64,000 nt of DNA, taken from the NCBI GenBank assembly GCA_900752195.1, contig CAADUJ010000019.1, positions 4,056-68,055 of the forward strand. The letters run 5' to 3'. A program made the position numbers and the translations under genes. This document shows, piece after piece, positions 16,355-24,762 of this stretch (its first letter is position 1; every line of letters starts with the position of its first letter). The notes beneath the pieces were generated by a model. It worked only from the letters and a program-made list of their open reading frames with translations. It was not told where the DNA came from and searched no databases. Source of the DNA: an uncultured Negativicutes bacterium. Its GTDB lineage: Bacteria > Bacillota > Negativicutes > Veillonellales > Megasphaeraceae.

Positions 16355-17237
16355 GAAAGGAATGCTTCATAAATACGCCTTCTAGTAAATCTTTTTCGCT
16401 AACGCAGACAGAAGGGATATGATAAAAAGCAAGGCACGATTGGACGATGATAAGACCTGCTACGATAATATCAGCCCGTTTCGGCTGGAGTCCAACGACG
16501 GCCCGCCGTTCGTCTCCAGTCATAGCCATGAGCCTGTCAATCCAGGTAGACAACTTTTCTGCCGTTATGACCGTCCCTTCCACTTGTTCTGGATCATACG
16601 GATCTAACGCAAGGTCCATCGCAGCCAGAGATGTCATCGTGCCGCCTACGCCGATGAGAACCTCCGGTTTCGCTGGCAAAGGAAGCCATTGGGAAAGGCA
16701 ATACGTGTTAAGGGCCTTATACTCGTCTGCTGTCATGCCAGGTTTCGTAAACCGGACGGCTCCCATGGCATAGCTATGGCTCCATGAAGCCTCCCCGTCT
16801 TTTCCGATAGACATTTCACTGCTGCCGCCACCTACATCGAGAACGGCTGCAACCTTGCCTTTTGTCGCAAGATAAGAAGCGCCACGAAAACTATACGCAC
16901 CTTCTTCCAGGCCCGTAATGGCACGGCAACACCAGCCGAAGCGAGACCGTATTTCTGCCAGGAATGCCTGGCCGTCTTCAGCCTCCCTGACGGCACTCGT
17001 TGCTACCGCACAGACGTGGTAGCCTCCTAAGTTTTTCTGCCACTGCTCCATGGTCGCATAGGAAGCTTCAATCCCTTCAGGCCAGAGGCGCCGTGTGTTA
17101 TCTATGTCCCTGCCAAGACGGGTCGTTACTATTTCTTTTTGGGAAAAACACCATTGTCCGTTATCGTCGAGGCGTCCTTTCAAAAGGCGGAGTGAATTCG
17201 ATCCAATATCGACAACAGCATATAATCCATGGTTCAT
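16323..17237 (-). CDS. ppx: Exopolyphosphatase / Ppx-GppA family phosphatase
   Basis: ASKHA-fold phosphatase acting on polyphosphate or pppGpp. The start is ATG at 17237 (304 aa), with AAGGAG 6 bases upstream, so that AVVDIGSNSLRLL stands at the N-terminus as expected. The second phosphate-binding loop AVLDVGGGSSEMS is at about 118-130. The length is that of the short Ppx/GppA form without the C-terminal HD domain. It is followed by tilS with an overlap. Which substrate it prefers cannot be judged from sequence. Confidence 0.9.
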   Translation of the reverse strand: MNHGLYAVVDIGSNSLRLLKGRLDDNGQWCFSQKEIVTTRLGRDIDNTRRLWPEGIEASYATMEQWQKNLGGYHVCAVATSAVREAEDGQAFLAEIRSRFGWCCRAITGLEEGAYSFRGASYLATKGKVAAVLDVGGGSSEMSIGKDGEASWSHSYAMGAVRFTKPGMTADEYKALNTYCLSQWLPLPAKPEVLIGVGGTMTSLAAMDLALDPYDPEQVEGTVITAEKLSTWIDRLMAMTGDERRAVVGLQPKRADIIVAGLIIVQSCLAFYHIPSVCVSEKDLLEGVFMKHSFHDAAWCCYVP

Positions 17238-17283
17238 GTCATTCTCCTTACCATGATAATCATAATATAGGCCATAGGGAACA

Positions 17284-17314
17284 TAAAAAGAGCATTCCCG
17301 ACAGGAACACTCTT
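17284..17314 (-). terminator. Intrinsic terminator after the S1-domain gene
   Basis: Stem AAGAGCATTCC/GGAACACTCTT (two non-Watson-Crick positions), followed on the minus strand by TTTTTATG. It lies 30 bases after the stop of the S1-domain protein and before ppx. Confidence 0.7.
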
Positions 17315-17343
17315 CTCTATGCAATAATTCCCACTATACGGAA

Positions 17344-17787
17344 TTAATCAGCATGACGGGCGCCTCGGCCCCCACGTTTCGATTCTGTATTACGCCGTAA
17401 ATCCATCTGGCGTTCGTCACTTTCCTTCAAGAACTTGCTTAAACGATCTTCAAAGGAAAGACCCGTTCCCTGACGATGGCCTCCGTCAAAGCCGGGATTT
17501 GCGTTACGCCGATGAAATTCACGCTTTGGGTGGACTTCCTTCTTTTCCGGTGCCGGCAGCGTCCGCTTAATGGAAAGACCAATTTTGCCTTTTTCATCGA
17601 TGGACAAGACCTTTACATTGACCTTATCCTGGACTTTAAGGAAATCATGGACATCTTTTACATACTCATTGGCCACTTCGGAAATATGTACAAGCCCTAC
17701 TTTTTTATCGGGAAGTTCTACAAAGGCTCCAAAGGGCGTGATTCCCGTAACAATCCCTTCCAAAACACTGCCTACTTCAATTGCCAT
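17344..17787 (-). CDS. S1 RNA-binding domain protein
   Basis: Soluble RNA-binding protein of 147 aa. An S1 domain fills residues 1-75 (VGSVLEGIVTGITPFGAFVELPDKKVGLVHISEVA, interrupted as in the family), followed by a basic, Arg/Gly-rich tail ending RRNTESKRGGRGARHAD. It resembles the Firmicutes general-stress S1 proteins (YugI/CvfD type) that associate with ribosomes, though this is a family inference. It lies between the FtsB/DivIC-like gene and ppx. Confidence 0.85.
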   Translation of the reverse strand: MAIEVGSVLEGIVTGITPFGAFVELPDKKVGLVHISEVANEYVKDVHDFLKVQDKVNVKVLSIDEKGKIGLSIKRTLPAPEKKEVHPKREFHRRNANPGFDGGHRQGTGLSFEDRLSKFLKESDERQMDLRRNTESKRGGRGARHAD

Positions 17788-17913
17788 GCTGGTTAATTAT
17801 CCTCCTTTTAAGGTATCTGTGTATAAAAATGAATTACCCTAATTATACTAATAAACATCGAAAATTTCAATTGCTAAATAGGTAGCCTGAAAAGAAATAT
17901 ACAGGCCTTGTCA

Positions 17914-18249
17914 TCACCGTCGATATGGGATTTCCCCCGGCTTTACAAGTCCAAATTGCTCGCGTGCCTGTCGTATGATTTCTTCTGGTGTATTCAAGCG
18001 ATCTTTTTTGTCACTTAGCTTCTGATTTTCTTCTTTCAGTTGTTCTTCCTTCTGGATTGTCTGGCTCATATCCTGTTTAATTTCCCAAAGGCGGTAAAAT
18101 TTCTGAGCCAAAAAGATGCTGCCCAGGATCAATATGGCGACGACGACCCGTTTATATGTTAGTACGGCCTTTCGCCTGTTCTGTCTGGTACGGCGTTTGC
18201 GTCGTCTTACAGTAGTCTGGCGGGGACGAGGCTGACCGGTTCGTTTCAC
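17914..18249 (-). CDS. Septum formation initiator family protein (FtsB/DivIC-like)
   Basis: Small bitopic membrane protein of the divisome. Order of parts: very basic cytoplasmic N-terminus (RRRKRRTRQNRRK), one membrane helix VVVAILILGSIFLAQ, a coiled coil (QTIQKEEQLKEENQKLSDKK) and the family ending IIRQAREQFGLVKPGEIPYRR. GTG at 18249 (111 aa) is preferred because AAGGAG lies 12 bases upstream; the frame is open back to 18324, but that would place the ribosome site inside the gene. It sits before the S1-domain gene, as in many Firmicutes. Confidence 0.85.
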   Translation of the reverse strand: MKRTGQPRPRQTTVRRRKRRTRQNRRKAVLTYKRVVVAILILGSIFLAQKFYRLWEIKQDMSQTIQKEEQLKEENQKLSDKKDRLNTPEEIIRQAREQFGLVKPGEIPYRR

Positions 18250-18419
18250 TCTGATATTCAACTCCTTAGACCTCAATAGAAAAGCTTTTCCATTGTAGTA
18301 TACGCCGTAGGAACGGTATGTCAAAGCTTTAATAATTTATTTTATCATAAAACCATAATGAAATGACAGTTTTTTACTCCTTTTTCGTGATAAATATGGC
18401 TTTTTTTATCATTCTCACC

Positions 18420-18448
18420 TTTAAATCATCGTTCATCTCGCCTATAAT
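18420..18448 (+). promoter_or_regulatory. Promoter of the GlcD-type dehydrogenase gene
   Basis: TTTAAA (18420-18425), a 17-base spacer and a perfect TATAAT (18443-18448), 55 bases before the ATG. Confidence 0.65.
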
Positions 18449-18502
18449 AAAGAAGGTATGGACTCGCATTATACGCGATAGTCCTATGAGAAGGAGGATT
18501 CC

Positions 18503-19909
18503 ATGAAGTACGAGCCTATTACAAATGAACTACTTGAAAAAATAAAAAGTGCTGTCGGTGCTAAACAGGTTGTCACTGACCCTGCGCTCATGCAGCCTTA
18601 TTCCCATGACGAAGTGACCGACCCGGCCTACCATCACATGCCAGAAGCCGTCGTGTATGCTGAAACGGCAGAACAAGTCGCCTTTATCGTCAAACTGGCT
18701 AATGAGTTCCATTTTCCCATCGTGCCCCGCGGTGCCGGCACGGGCCTTGCCTGTGGTGCTGTTCCCATTTACGGGGGAATCGTCTTGTCCTTAGAAAAGA
18801 TGAATCACATTCTGGAAATCAACGAAAATGCGCTCTACGCCGTCGTCGAACCGGGCGTACGTACCTCAGAGCTGCAACAGGCGGTAGAAGCAAAAGGCCT
18901 CTTTTATGCTGGCGATCCCTGTAGCGGTGATTCTTGCTTTATCGGCGGCAACATTGCCACCAACGCAGGCGGCAACAGAGCTATCAAATACGGCACGACA
19001 CGTCATCAGGTCTATTCTGTGGAAGTCGTAAATCCCCTCGGCAACATTGTTACCTTAGGGGCCCGTCTTCAAAAACAGTCCACTGGTTACTGTCTGGACC
19101 AGCTCATCATTGGATCTGAAGGGACATTGGGCATCATTACGAAGGCAACGCTGAAACTCTTGCCGAAGCCGAAATACACGCTGGACCTGTTAGCTGTATT
19201 TGACGATACGACAAAGGCCATCGATACTGTAAATAAAGTCATCAAAGCAGGTATTACACCGACGTGCGTCGAGTTTATGGATAACATTACCATCAAGTCC
19301 GTTGAAAACTTTCTTCATGAACCCCTTCAGGGAAGCGACACGGGAAATTATCTCATCATCGAAGTAGAAGGCATCAACGAAGACGATTTGGACGATAAAG
19401 CCATCACTCTCGATGAATTGTGCAACCGAAACGGCGCATCGTCGGTCCTTGTCGCCGACCCGGCACGTATCTGGAAAGCCCGTAAAGCCTTTGCTGAAGC
19501 GGTCCGCGCTGAAAGTCTCATCGTCAGCAAGGAAGACGTCGTCGTGCCAGTTGATAAAGAACCGATATTGCTGCGTCATATTTTGGATTTGGCAAAAAAA
19601 TACAATCTCATCACGCGGATTGCCAGCCATGCCGGCGATGGAAACATTCATTTGAACATCTTGAAAAACGATGACATATCCTACGAAGAATGGCAGCATC
19701 ACGTCGAAGCGAATCAGCAAGAACTCTACACGCTCATCTATTCATTAGGAGGACGGCTGTCTGGTGAACATGGCATTGGTTTCAAACGGAAACATCTCAT
19801 GGAAGAATTTACCGATCCCCATGAATTAGCCATGATGAAAGCCATCAAAAAGGCGCTGGATCCGAATAATATCCTAAATCCCGGGAAAATATTTGATATA
19901 GAAGACTAG
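18503..19909 (+). CDS. glcD: FAD-binding oxidoreductase, GlcD / D-lactate dehydrogenase type
   Basis: Flavoprotein of 468 aa oxidising a 2-hydroxyacid such as D-lactate or glycolate. The N-terminal FAD-binding domain (PCMH type, about 40-220) shows VPRGAGTGLACGAVP and the GGNIATNAGGNRAIKYG flavin loop. The C-terminal FAD-oxidase domain ends with HAGDGNIHLNIL and the family signature GGRLSGEHGIGFKR. Ribosome site GAAGGAGG is 8 bases before ATG. It is monocistronic. In Negativicutes such enzymes often work with electron-transferring flavoproteins, but no etfAB is adjacent. The substrate is not determinable; D-lactate is plausible for a lactate utiliser. Confidence 0.88.
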   Translation: MKYEPITNELLEKIKSAVGAKQVVTDPALMQPYSHDEVTDPAYHHMPEAVVYAETAEQVAFIVKLANEFHFPIVPRGAGTGLACGAVPIYGGIVLSLEKMNHILEINENALYAVVEPGVRTSELQQAVEAKGLFYAGDPCSGDSCFIGGNIATNAGGNRAIKYGTTRHQVYSVEVVNPLGNIVTLGARLQKQSTGYCLDQLIIGSEGTLGIITKATLKLLPKPKYTLDLLAVFDDTTKAIDTVNKVIKAGITPTCVEFMDNITIKSVENFLHEPLQGSDTGNYLIIEVEGINEDDLDDKAITLDELCNRNGASSVLVADPARIWKARKAFAEAVRAESLIVSKEDVVVPVDKEPILLRHILDLAKKYNLITRIASHAGDGNIHLNILKNDDISYEEWQHHVEANQQELYTLIYSLGGRLSGEHGIGFKRKHLMEEFTDPHELAMMKAIKKALDPNNILNPGKIFDIED

Positions 19910-19937
19910 CCGGACAGATTCAATCGGCAGCCATGTC

Positions 19938-19966
19938 TTTACGAAATATGGTTTTGATTGTATAAT
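19938..19966 (+). promoter_or_regulatory. Promoter of the FMN riboswitch-ribBA unit
   Basis: TTTACG (19938-19943), a 17-base spacer and TATAAT (19961-19966), ending a few bases before the riboswitch aptamer. Confidence 0.7.
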
Positions 19967-19972
19967 AGAATA

Positions 19973-20082
19973 ATCTTCAGGGCAGGGCGTAATCCCCGAC
20001 CGGCGGTATAGTCCGCGAGCACGATAGTGTACGATTTGGTGTAATTCCAAAACCGACAGTACAGTCTGGATGAAAGAAGAGC
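19973..20082 (+). ncRNA. FMN riboswitch (RFN element)
   Basis: All hallmark segments of the RFN aptamer are present in order: ATCTTCAGGGCAGGG, CCCCGACCGGCGGTA, AGTCCGCGAGC, a variable arm, TTGGTGTAATTCC, AACCGACAGTACAGTCTGGA and the closing GAAGAG that pairs with the 5' end. It binds FMN; here it precedes ribBA by about 85 bases with an intrinsic terminator between, so FMN should cause premature termination. Confidence 0.97.
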
Positions 20083-20111
20083 GTATTTATTGCGTCCGCA
20101 ATGAAGTAAAA

Positions 20112-20146
20112 CAAAGCCCTGACACCATGTGCCAGGGCTTTTATAT
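20112..20146 (+). terminator. Riboswitch expression-platform terminator
   Basis: Perfect 9-bp stem AAAGCCCTG/CAGGGCTTT (20113-20121, 20133-20141) followed by TTATATA, located between the FMN aptamer and the ribBA ribosome site. This is the terminator expected to form when FMN is bound. Confidence 0.85.
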
Positions 20147-20167
20147 ACACTAGGAGGTAGCAAATCC

Positions 20168-21382
20168 ATGGAAGAAAAAGAAAAGCAATTCGATACGATA
20201 GAACAAGCCATCAGTGAATTACAGGCTGGCCATGTCATCATCGTCGCCGACGACCCCGAACGGGAAGACGAAGGCAATTTTATCTGTGCCGCCCAATTTT
20301 GTACAGAAGAAAATATTAACCTCATGATGCAGTATGGCCGTGGTCTCATCTGCATGCCTGTAAGTGAAGAAAAAGCCCATGCCCTTGGTCTGGCTCCTAT
20401 GGTAAGCGAAAATCGCAACAATAACCAGACCGCTTTTACCGTTACCATTGACCATAAAGATACTGATTCAGGCATTACTGCTGCCGATCTTGTCAAAACG
20501 CTTACGCATGCCGCCAGCGATACGGCTCGGCCAGACGATTTTACCCGTCCGGGCCATCTGTTTCCCCTCATCGGCGTCAAGGGCGGCGTCCTCATGCGTG
20601 GTGGTCACACCGAAGGCACGTTGGACCTTCTCCGTCTTTCCGGCTTAAAGCAAGTAGGCGTCTGCTGCGAAATTCTCGATGACAACGGAGAAATCATGGG
20701 CTATACGGGACTGCGTAAATTAGCTGATGAAAATCATCTGACTTTCGTCAATATCCACGACCTGCAAAACTACTGCCGCCGCCACGATAAGCACGTCGTC
20801 CGTGCGGCAGCTGCTAAGATGCCGACGCGGTTTGGCAATTTTAAGATTTATGGTTTTGTCAACGATTTGACTGGCGAACACCACGTAGCTCTTGTAAAAG
20901 GTGAAATCGGCGACGGTAAGAATCTCCTCTGCCGTGTCCACTCGGAATGCCTTACGGGCGATGTATTCGGCTCGTGCCGTTGTGATTGTGGCGAACAGCT
21001 TGCTGCTGCGATGACACAGATTGAAAAAGAAGGACGAGGCATCCTTTTATACATGCGGCAAGAAGGGCGTGGCATCGGCCTCATCAATAAGCTCAAAGCC
21101 TATAAACTACAGGAAGAAGGCTATGATACAGTCGAAGCGAATGTCAAGCTCGGCTTTGCACCAGACCTTCGTGAATATTGGATTGGTGCTCAGATTTTAC
21201 AAGATCTGGGAGCACGTGAATTGCGCCTCTTAACGAATAATCCGGAAAAGATTTACGGTCTCGAAGGCTTTGGCGTCGAAATCAAAGAACGCGTTCCTAT
21301 TGAAATGGCACCGCAGAAATATGATGAATTTTACCTGGAAACGAAAAAAGAAAAGATGGGCCACTTATTCACTCACATTTAA
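20168..21382 (+). CDS. ribBA: Riboflavin biosynthesis protein RibBA (DHBP synthase / GTP cyclohydrolase II)
   Basis: Bifunctional enzyme supplying both precursors of riboflavin: 3,4-dihydroxy-2-butanone 4-phosphate from ribulose 5-phosphate, and the GTP-derived pyrimidine. It is 404 aa from ATG at 20168 (AGGAGG 9 bases upstream). The N-terminal RibB half (1-205) has DDPEREDEGNF and the HTEGTLDLLRLSG region. The C-terminal RibA half has the zinc-site segment CLTGDVFGSCRCDCGEQL and RQEGRGIGLINK. Expression is governed by the FMN riboswitch. No ribD, ribE or ribH follows, so these must be elsewhere. Confidence 0.97.
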   Translation: MEEKEKQFDTIEQAISELQAGHVIIVADDPEREDEGNFICAAQFCTEENINLMMQYGRGLICMPVSEEKAHALGLAPMVSENRNNNQTAFTVTIDHKDTDSGITAADLVKTLTHAASDTARPDDFTRPGHLFPLIGVKGGVLMRGGHTEGTLDLLRLSGLKQVGVCCEILDDNGEIMGYTGLRKLADENHLTFVNIHDLQNYCRRHDKHVVRAAAAKMPTRFGNFKIYGFVNDLTGEHHVALVKGEIGDGKNLLCRVHSECLTGDVFGSCRCDCGEQLAAAMTQIEKEGRGILLYMRQEGRGIGLINKLKAYKLQEEGYDTVEANVKLGFAPDLREYWIGAQILQDLGARELRLLTNNPEKIYGLEGFGVEIKERVPIEMAPQKYDEFYLETKKEKMGHLFTHI

Positions 21383-21395
21383 TAGACCTATCGTA

Positions 21396-21422
21396 AAAGG
21401 GCTGTGCGTTGCACAGCCCTTT
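21396..21422. terminator. Bidirectional terminator between ribBA and the Crp/Fnr gene
   Basis: Perfect 12-bp stem AAAGGGCTGTGC/GCACAGCCCTTT with a 3-base loop, in the short gap between convergent genes. T-rich tails are weak on both sides (TTTCTT on the plus strand). Confidence 0.8.
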
Positions 21423-21423
21423 C

Positions 21424-22092
21424 TTAGTCCGTATGAAGCAAGGTAAAGCGATTCTTTTCATAATCTATAAGACCCTCTTTTTTCATATTGCTCAATTCGG
21501 CCGACAAGGCGGAACGATCAACAGAAAAGAAATCTGCCAGTTCCTGTCGATTATAGGGAATCGTAAACGAGTTTTTTCCCACTCGGTTGGCTTCATCTGA
21601 TAAATAGGTCATAACCTTACGTCGCATGGAGCGTTGAGAAATATAGCGTATTTTCCGCGTCAACACGGTATTCTTCGTTGCCAGGAGCATGATGAAATTC
21701 GCCACGAAGCGCTGTTGCCATGACCGCATCAACGGTTCATCTGAAAAGATGGGACGTAAATCGATAAAGAGAATCTCTGTATCCTTCGTAACGTATACGT
21801 CTACTTGCGCTTTGTGGTCTACTGTCGCCGCAAAGGCTTCACCGAAAAATTCACCTTCTTTGACGGCTGTCAGGATGTTGCGGTTACCCCAGTAATCTTC
21901 CTGTATAATATGAACTTCACCACTGAGGACGATGCCCAGAGAATCTATCGTATCGCCAGCTAAAAAGACGAATTCACCTTTTTTAAATGTTTTACGACGG
22001 CTCCCTGTATCGCTGAGAAGACAGTCTAGATCTTCTTCTGAGAGGTTATGGAACAATACAGATTGTGATATTTTTTTTAAAATAGAATCCAT
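21424..22092 (-). CDS. Crp/Fnr family transcriptional regulator
   Basis: DNA-binding regulator of 222 aa (ATG at 22092, AAGGAG 6 bases upstream). An N-terminal cyclic-nucleotide-binding-like beta-roll (about 15-130; FKKGEFVFLAGDTIDSLGIVLSGEVHI as core, split by normal variation) is followed by a dimer helix and a C-terminal winged helix with YNRQELADFFSVDRSALSAELSNM. The only Cys, in the early LDCLL segment, does not form the Cys cluster that binds Fe-S in true FNR. It is divergent from, and probably controls, the 4Fe-4S protein gene next to it; a CGTTG-N6-CAACG dyad lies between them. Confidence 0.88.
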   Translation of the reverse strand: MDSILKKISQSVLFHNLSEEDLDCLLSDTGSRRKTFKKGEFVFLAGDTIDSLGIVLSGEVHIIQEDYWGNRNILTAVKEGEFFGEAFAATVDHKAQVDVYVTKDTEILFIDLRPIFSDEPLMRSWQQRFVANFIMLLATKNTVLTRKIRYISQRSMRRKVMTYLSDEANRVGKNSFTIPYNRQELADFFSVDRSALSAELSNMKKEGLIDYEKNRFTLLHTD

Positions 22093-22105
22093 CTTTTTCT
22101 CCTTT

Positions 22106-22121
22106 CGTTGAGAATACAACG
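22106..22121. promoter_or_regulatory. Dyad in the Crp/Fnr-ferredoxin intergenic region, possible operator
   Basis: CGTTG-AGAATA-CAACG, a perfect 5-bp dyad with a 6-base centre, a layout usual for Crp/Fnr-family sites. It lies 13 bases before the regulator gene. It does not match the FNR consensus TTGAT-N4-ATCAA. Confidence 0.35.
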
Positions 22122-22192
22122 GAAATGATTCTTCCTTTGTACTATACTATGTTTGTAATCAAAAGGAAAGCACAATAGAAGGAGGATATACT

Positions 22193-22951
22193 ATGAAACG
22201 TAGAATCATTCATATAGATCAAGAAAAATGTAACGGTTGCGGCGCTTGCGCTAATGCTTGCCACGAAGGCGCTATTGCCATGGTCAACGGAAAGGCACAG
22301 CTCATGCGTGATGACTATTGTGATGGCCTCGGCGATTGCCTGCCTCACTGCCCGACGAATGCCATTACCTTCATTGAACGTGAAGCAGCCCCGTATGATG
22401 CAGAAGCCGTCGCTGCACACATGAAGAAAAAAGGGAAACCTGTCGGTGGCTGTCCCGGAAGCCGTATGCAGACGATTCACCACGATATGCCGGCTGGTGG
22501 CTGCCCTGGCAGCCGCATGCAGACGCTCCATCAGGAAACGACAGGACCGGAGTCTGCCCCTGCAGCACCTGCTGCTCCTTCTGTTTCCCGTCTCAATCAG
22601 TGGCCTGTCCAGATTCGCCTTGTTCCCGTCAATGCACCGTATTTTGACAACGCCCATCTGCTCATCGCTGCGGACTGCACAGCCTATTCCTATGCCCGGT
22701 TCCATGAAGATTTCATTAAGAACCGCATTACCATCGTCGGCTGCCCCAAGTTAGATGATGTAAATTACGCTGATAAACTGACTGAGATCATCAAGAATAA
22801 TAACATTAAAGATGTCACTATCGTACGCATGGAAGTTCCCTGTTGTGGCGGTCTTGAAATGGCTGCTAAAACAGCGTTACAGCAAAGCGGAAAATTCATT
22901 TCTTGGCAAGTCGTTACGATTTCCATCGACGGAAAGATTCTTGACGAGTAA
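22193..22951 (+). CDS. 4Fe-4S ferredoxin-like protein with duplicated GGCPGSRMQ motif
   Basis: Electron-transfer or Fe-S sensor protein of 252 aa. The N-terminal domain has a complete 4Fe-4S motif CNGCGACANACHEGA (about 14-28) and a second cluster CDGLGDCLPHCPTNA with a changed spacing. A short linker then carries two copies of GGCPGSRMQT (about 84-93 and 101-110). The remaining ~120 residues contain further Cys (AADCTA, GCPKL, VPCCGG). Proteins of this kind occur beside Crp/Fnr regulators in anaerobic Firmicutes, often near hybrid-cluster protein; no hcp is here. GGAGGATATACT precedes the ATG. Function is not established. Confidence 0.8.
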   Translation: MKRRIIHIDQEKCNGCGACANACHEGAIAMVNGKAQLMRDDYCDGLGDCLPHCPTNAITFIEREAAPYDAEAVAAHMKKKGKPVGGCPGSRMQTIHHDMPAGGCPGSRMQTLHQETTGPESAPAAPAAPSVSRLNQWPVQIRLVPVNAPYFDNAHLLIAADCTAYSYARFHEDFIKNRITIVGCPKLDDVNYADKLTEIIKNNNIKDVTIVRMEVPCCGGLEMAAKTALQQSGKFISWQVVTISIDGKILDE

Positions 22952-22976
22952 CCAATACGATTGATTCCTTTTGTTA

Positions 22977-23012
22977 AAAGGAGCGTCTCCATCCCTTCCA
23001 GGAGCGCCCTTT
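22977..23012 (+). terminator. Terminator after the 4Fe-4S protein gene
   Basis: Bulged stem AAAGG(A)GCG(T)CTCC / GGAGCGCCCTTT (22977-22990, 23001-23012) followed by ATATATTC; it begins 26 bases after the stop. Confidence 0.6.
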
Positions 23013-23042
23013 ATATATTCCTCTTTAGAGGTATGATAAAAC

Positions 23043-23084
23043 GATAAAACGCTCTCTTACCACGCGGTAAAAGAGCGTTTTATC
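23043..23084. terminator. Long stem-loop downstream of the Lrp gene
   Basis: GATAAAACGCTCT...TTACC paired with GGTAA...AGAGCGTTTTATC, 18 pairs with one mismatch around an ACGC loop. The 5' side has a second GATAAAACG copy (23035-23043) that can pair with the same 3' arm, so two registers are possible. It lies 20 bases after the Lrp stop and probably terminates that gene. Confidence 0.65.
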
Positions 23085-23104
23085 ATACCTACGTCGTGTA
23101 GATG

Positions 23105-23554
23105 TTACATGATTTCTACATTCCACTCTTCTTTTAACGTCGATAAGCACATAAACGTTTGTGAAGATGCGACAGTAGGAATTTCATTCAATTTATCCAT
23201 GAGGAAATGCTCCAGATCGTCTGGAGTCTTAACGAGAACCTTCAAAAGGTAATCAAAGGCACCGACGACATGATGGCATTCCAATACTTCCTGGAAGCCT
23301 ACAACGTTTTGACGGAATTCATCGTCTTCTCCGGATCGTTCCAAATTAACCATAATGAAGGCTGTCACATTGTAGCCTGTCTTACGACGGCTGATTTTTG
23401 CACCATATCCTTCAATGATTCCGTTATGTTCCATTTTGCGGATACGTTCGGATACGGCTGGAATGGAAAGCCCTACAATTTTACTGATTTCTGTAGCCGA
23501 TGCTTTCCCATTTTTCTTTAAAATCACTAATATCTTTTCATCAATATGATCCAT
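23105..23554 (-). CDS. Lrp/AsnC family transcriptional regulator
   Basis: Feast-famine regulator of 149 aa. The N-terminal winged helix (1-55) has ATEISKIVGLSIPAVSERIRKM, and the C-terminal RAM/AsnC ligand-binding domain (about 60-140) includes VLECHHVVGAFDYLLKVLVKT. Such proteins sense amino acids and regulate their own and nearby metabolic genes. It stands alone between the ferredoxin gene and apbE, transcribed toward the former. The effector cannot be told. Confidence 0.93.
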   Translation of the reverse strand: MDHIDEKILVILKKNGKASATEISKIVGLSIPAVSERIRKMEHNGIIEGYGAKISRRKTGYNVTAFIMVNLERSGEDDEFRQNVVGFQEVLECHHVVGAFDYLLKVLVKTPDDLEHFLMDKLNEIPTVASSQTFMCLSTLKEEWNVEIM

Positions 23555-23702
23555 TCGTGGTTACATCCCCTTATTCTCATTTTCTGCAGGTTCTTACATT
23601 GCATCTCTACTTATTATCTTATAAAATTAAGATTTTGTAAATAGTTTTATTTAAATCTTTTTAAATTTCTATTGTTTTTCACAGGCAAACTTACAATTTT
23701 CT

Positions 23703-24761
23703 TTACTGCGCTAAATGAAAATCTTCATTCATATCTGAAAAATGGTCCATGAATTCTGGTGTTTCGTAGATAGTTCCATCTTCCATCGTAATTTCACCAT
23801 CTACACCATCCATCTGTTGTATGAATGAAATCCCTTTCTCAGGTCCCATGATGAAAACGACTGTCGTCAACATGTCACTCAACATGCCTGCATGGTCTAC
23901 GTCACCGTGGATAACGATAGAATCGCTCATAACGCCAGAACGGGCGGGATACCCTGTACGAGGATCAAAAATATGATGATACCGTATGCCATCTTGAATG
24001 AAATATCGTTCGTAGTCACCAGATGTCCCTAAAGCTTCATCTTCAATGGTAATGATACCCAGATAAGACTGCGGATCCTCATTCCGAGGATGACGGATGC
24101 CAATCTTCCAGGGCTTACCTTTATTGGTCTCACCCAGAGCATACATAGAACTGGCCCCTAAGTTTATGAGCCCATTTTCAATATGATGCGCTGCGTAAAT
24201 CTTACGGACTTCATCGACAGCAAATCCTTTTGCAATACCACCTAGGTCGATGGACATTCCTTCTTTGGCCAACATGACACTGTGATCTTCTTGTCGAAGG
24301 AGAATATCTTTATAGTTAACCAGACGTAAAGCCTGTGCAATGTCTTTATCTGATGGGACATGTTGGTCACTATTACCTATATCCCAAAGATTCGTAACGA
24401 CGCCGACGCTAATATCCCAAATGCCATTCGTTCTTTCAGAAAATTCTTTGGAATACGCTATCATGTCGTATATAGCCGGATCGACAGAAACATACTCTTT
24501 CCCTGCGGCGGCATTGATACGACTAATATCACTGTCAGGAGATGTTGTACTTGCCAACGCATCCAATTCCTGAATGCGCTTAATACCTTCTTCGACAGCC
24601 TGTTGTGCTTCGTCGCCCTGTGCCCGAAGCTGAACTGTCGTATCCATAGCAATAATACTCTTATCATAAGACTGCTCCGGATGCAAAGCACATCCGGAGC
24701 AGCTCATGGTAATCAGTATAACAGCTATGCCTACGTAGTGGGCATACCTTTTTAGATCCAT
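23703..24761 (-). CDS. apbE: FAD:protein FMN transferase (ApbE), lipoprotein
   Basis: Attaches FMN covalently to threonine of RnfG and RnfD. It is 352 aa. The N-terminus is a lipoprotein signal (MDLKRYAHYVGIAVILITMS before Cys, then SGCALH), so the enzyme is anchored outside the cytoplasmic membrane, where its targets expose their flavin sites. Family motifs: DISVGVVTNLWDIG, IDLGGIAKGFAVDEV and the C-terminal HHIFDPRTGYPARSGVMS. It begins 1 base after rnfB, as last gene of the rnf operon, which fits its role in flavinylating that complex. Confidence 0.96.
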   Translation of the reverse strand: MDLKRYAHYVGIAVILITMSCSGCALHPEQSYDKSIIAMDTTVQLRAQGDEAQQAVEEGIKRIQELDALASTTSPDSDISRINAAAGKEYVSVDPAIYDMIAYSKEFSERTNGIWDISVGVVTNLWDIGNSDQHVPSDKDIAQALRLVNYKDILLRQEDHSVMLAKEGMSIDLGGIAKGFAVDEVRKIYAAHHIENGLINLGASSMYALGETNKGKPWKIGIRHPRNEDPQSYLGIITIEDEALGTSGDYERYFIQDGIRYHHIFDPRTGYPARSGVMSDSIVIHGDVDHAGMLSDMLTTVVFIMGPEKGISFIQQMDGVDGEITMEDGTIYETPEFMDHFSDMNEDFHLAQ

Positions 24762-24762
24762 A

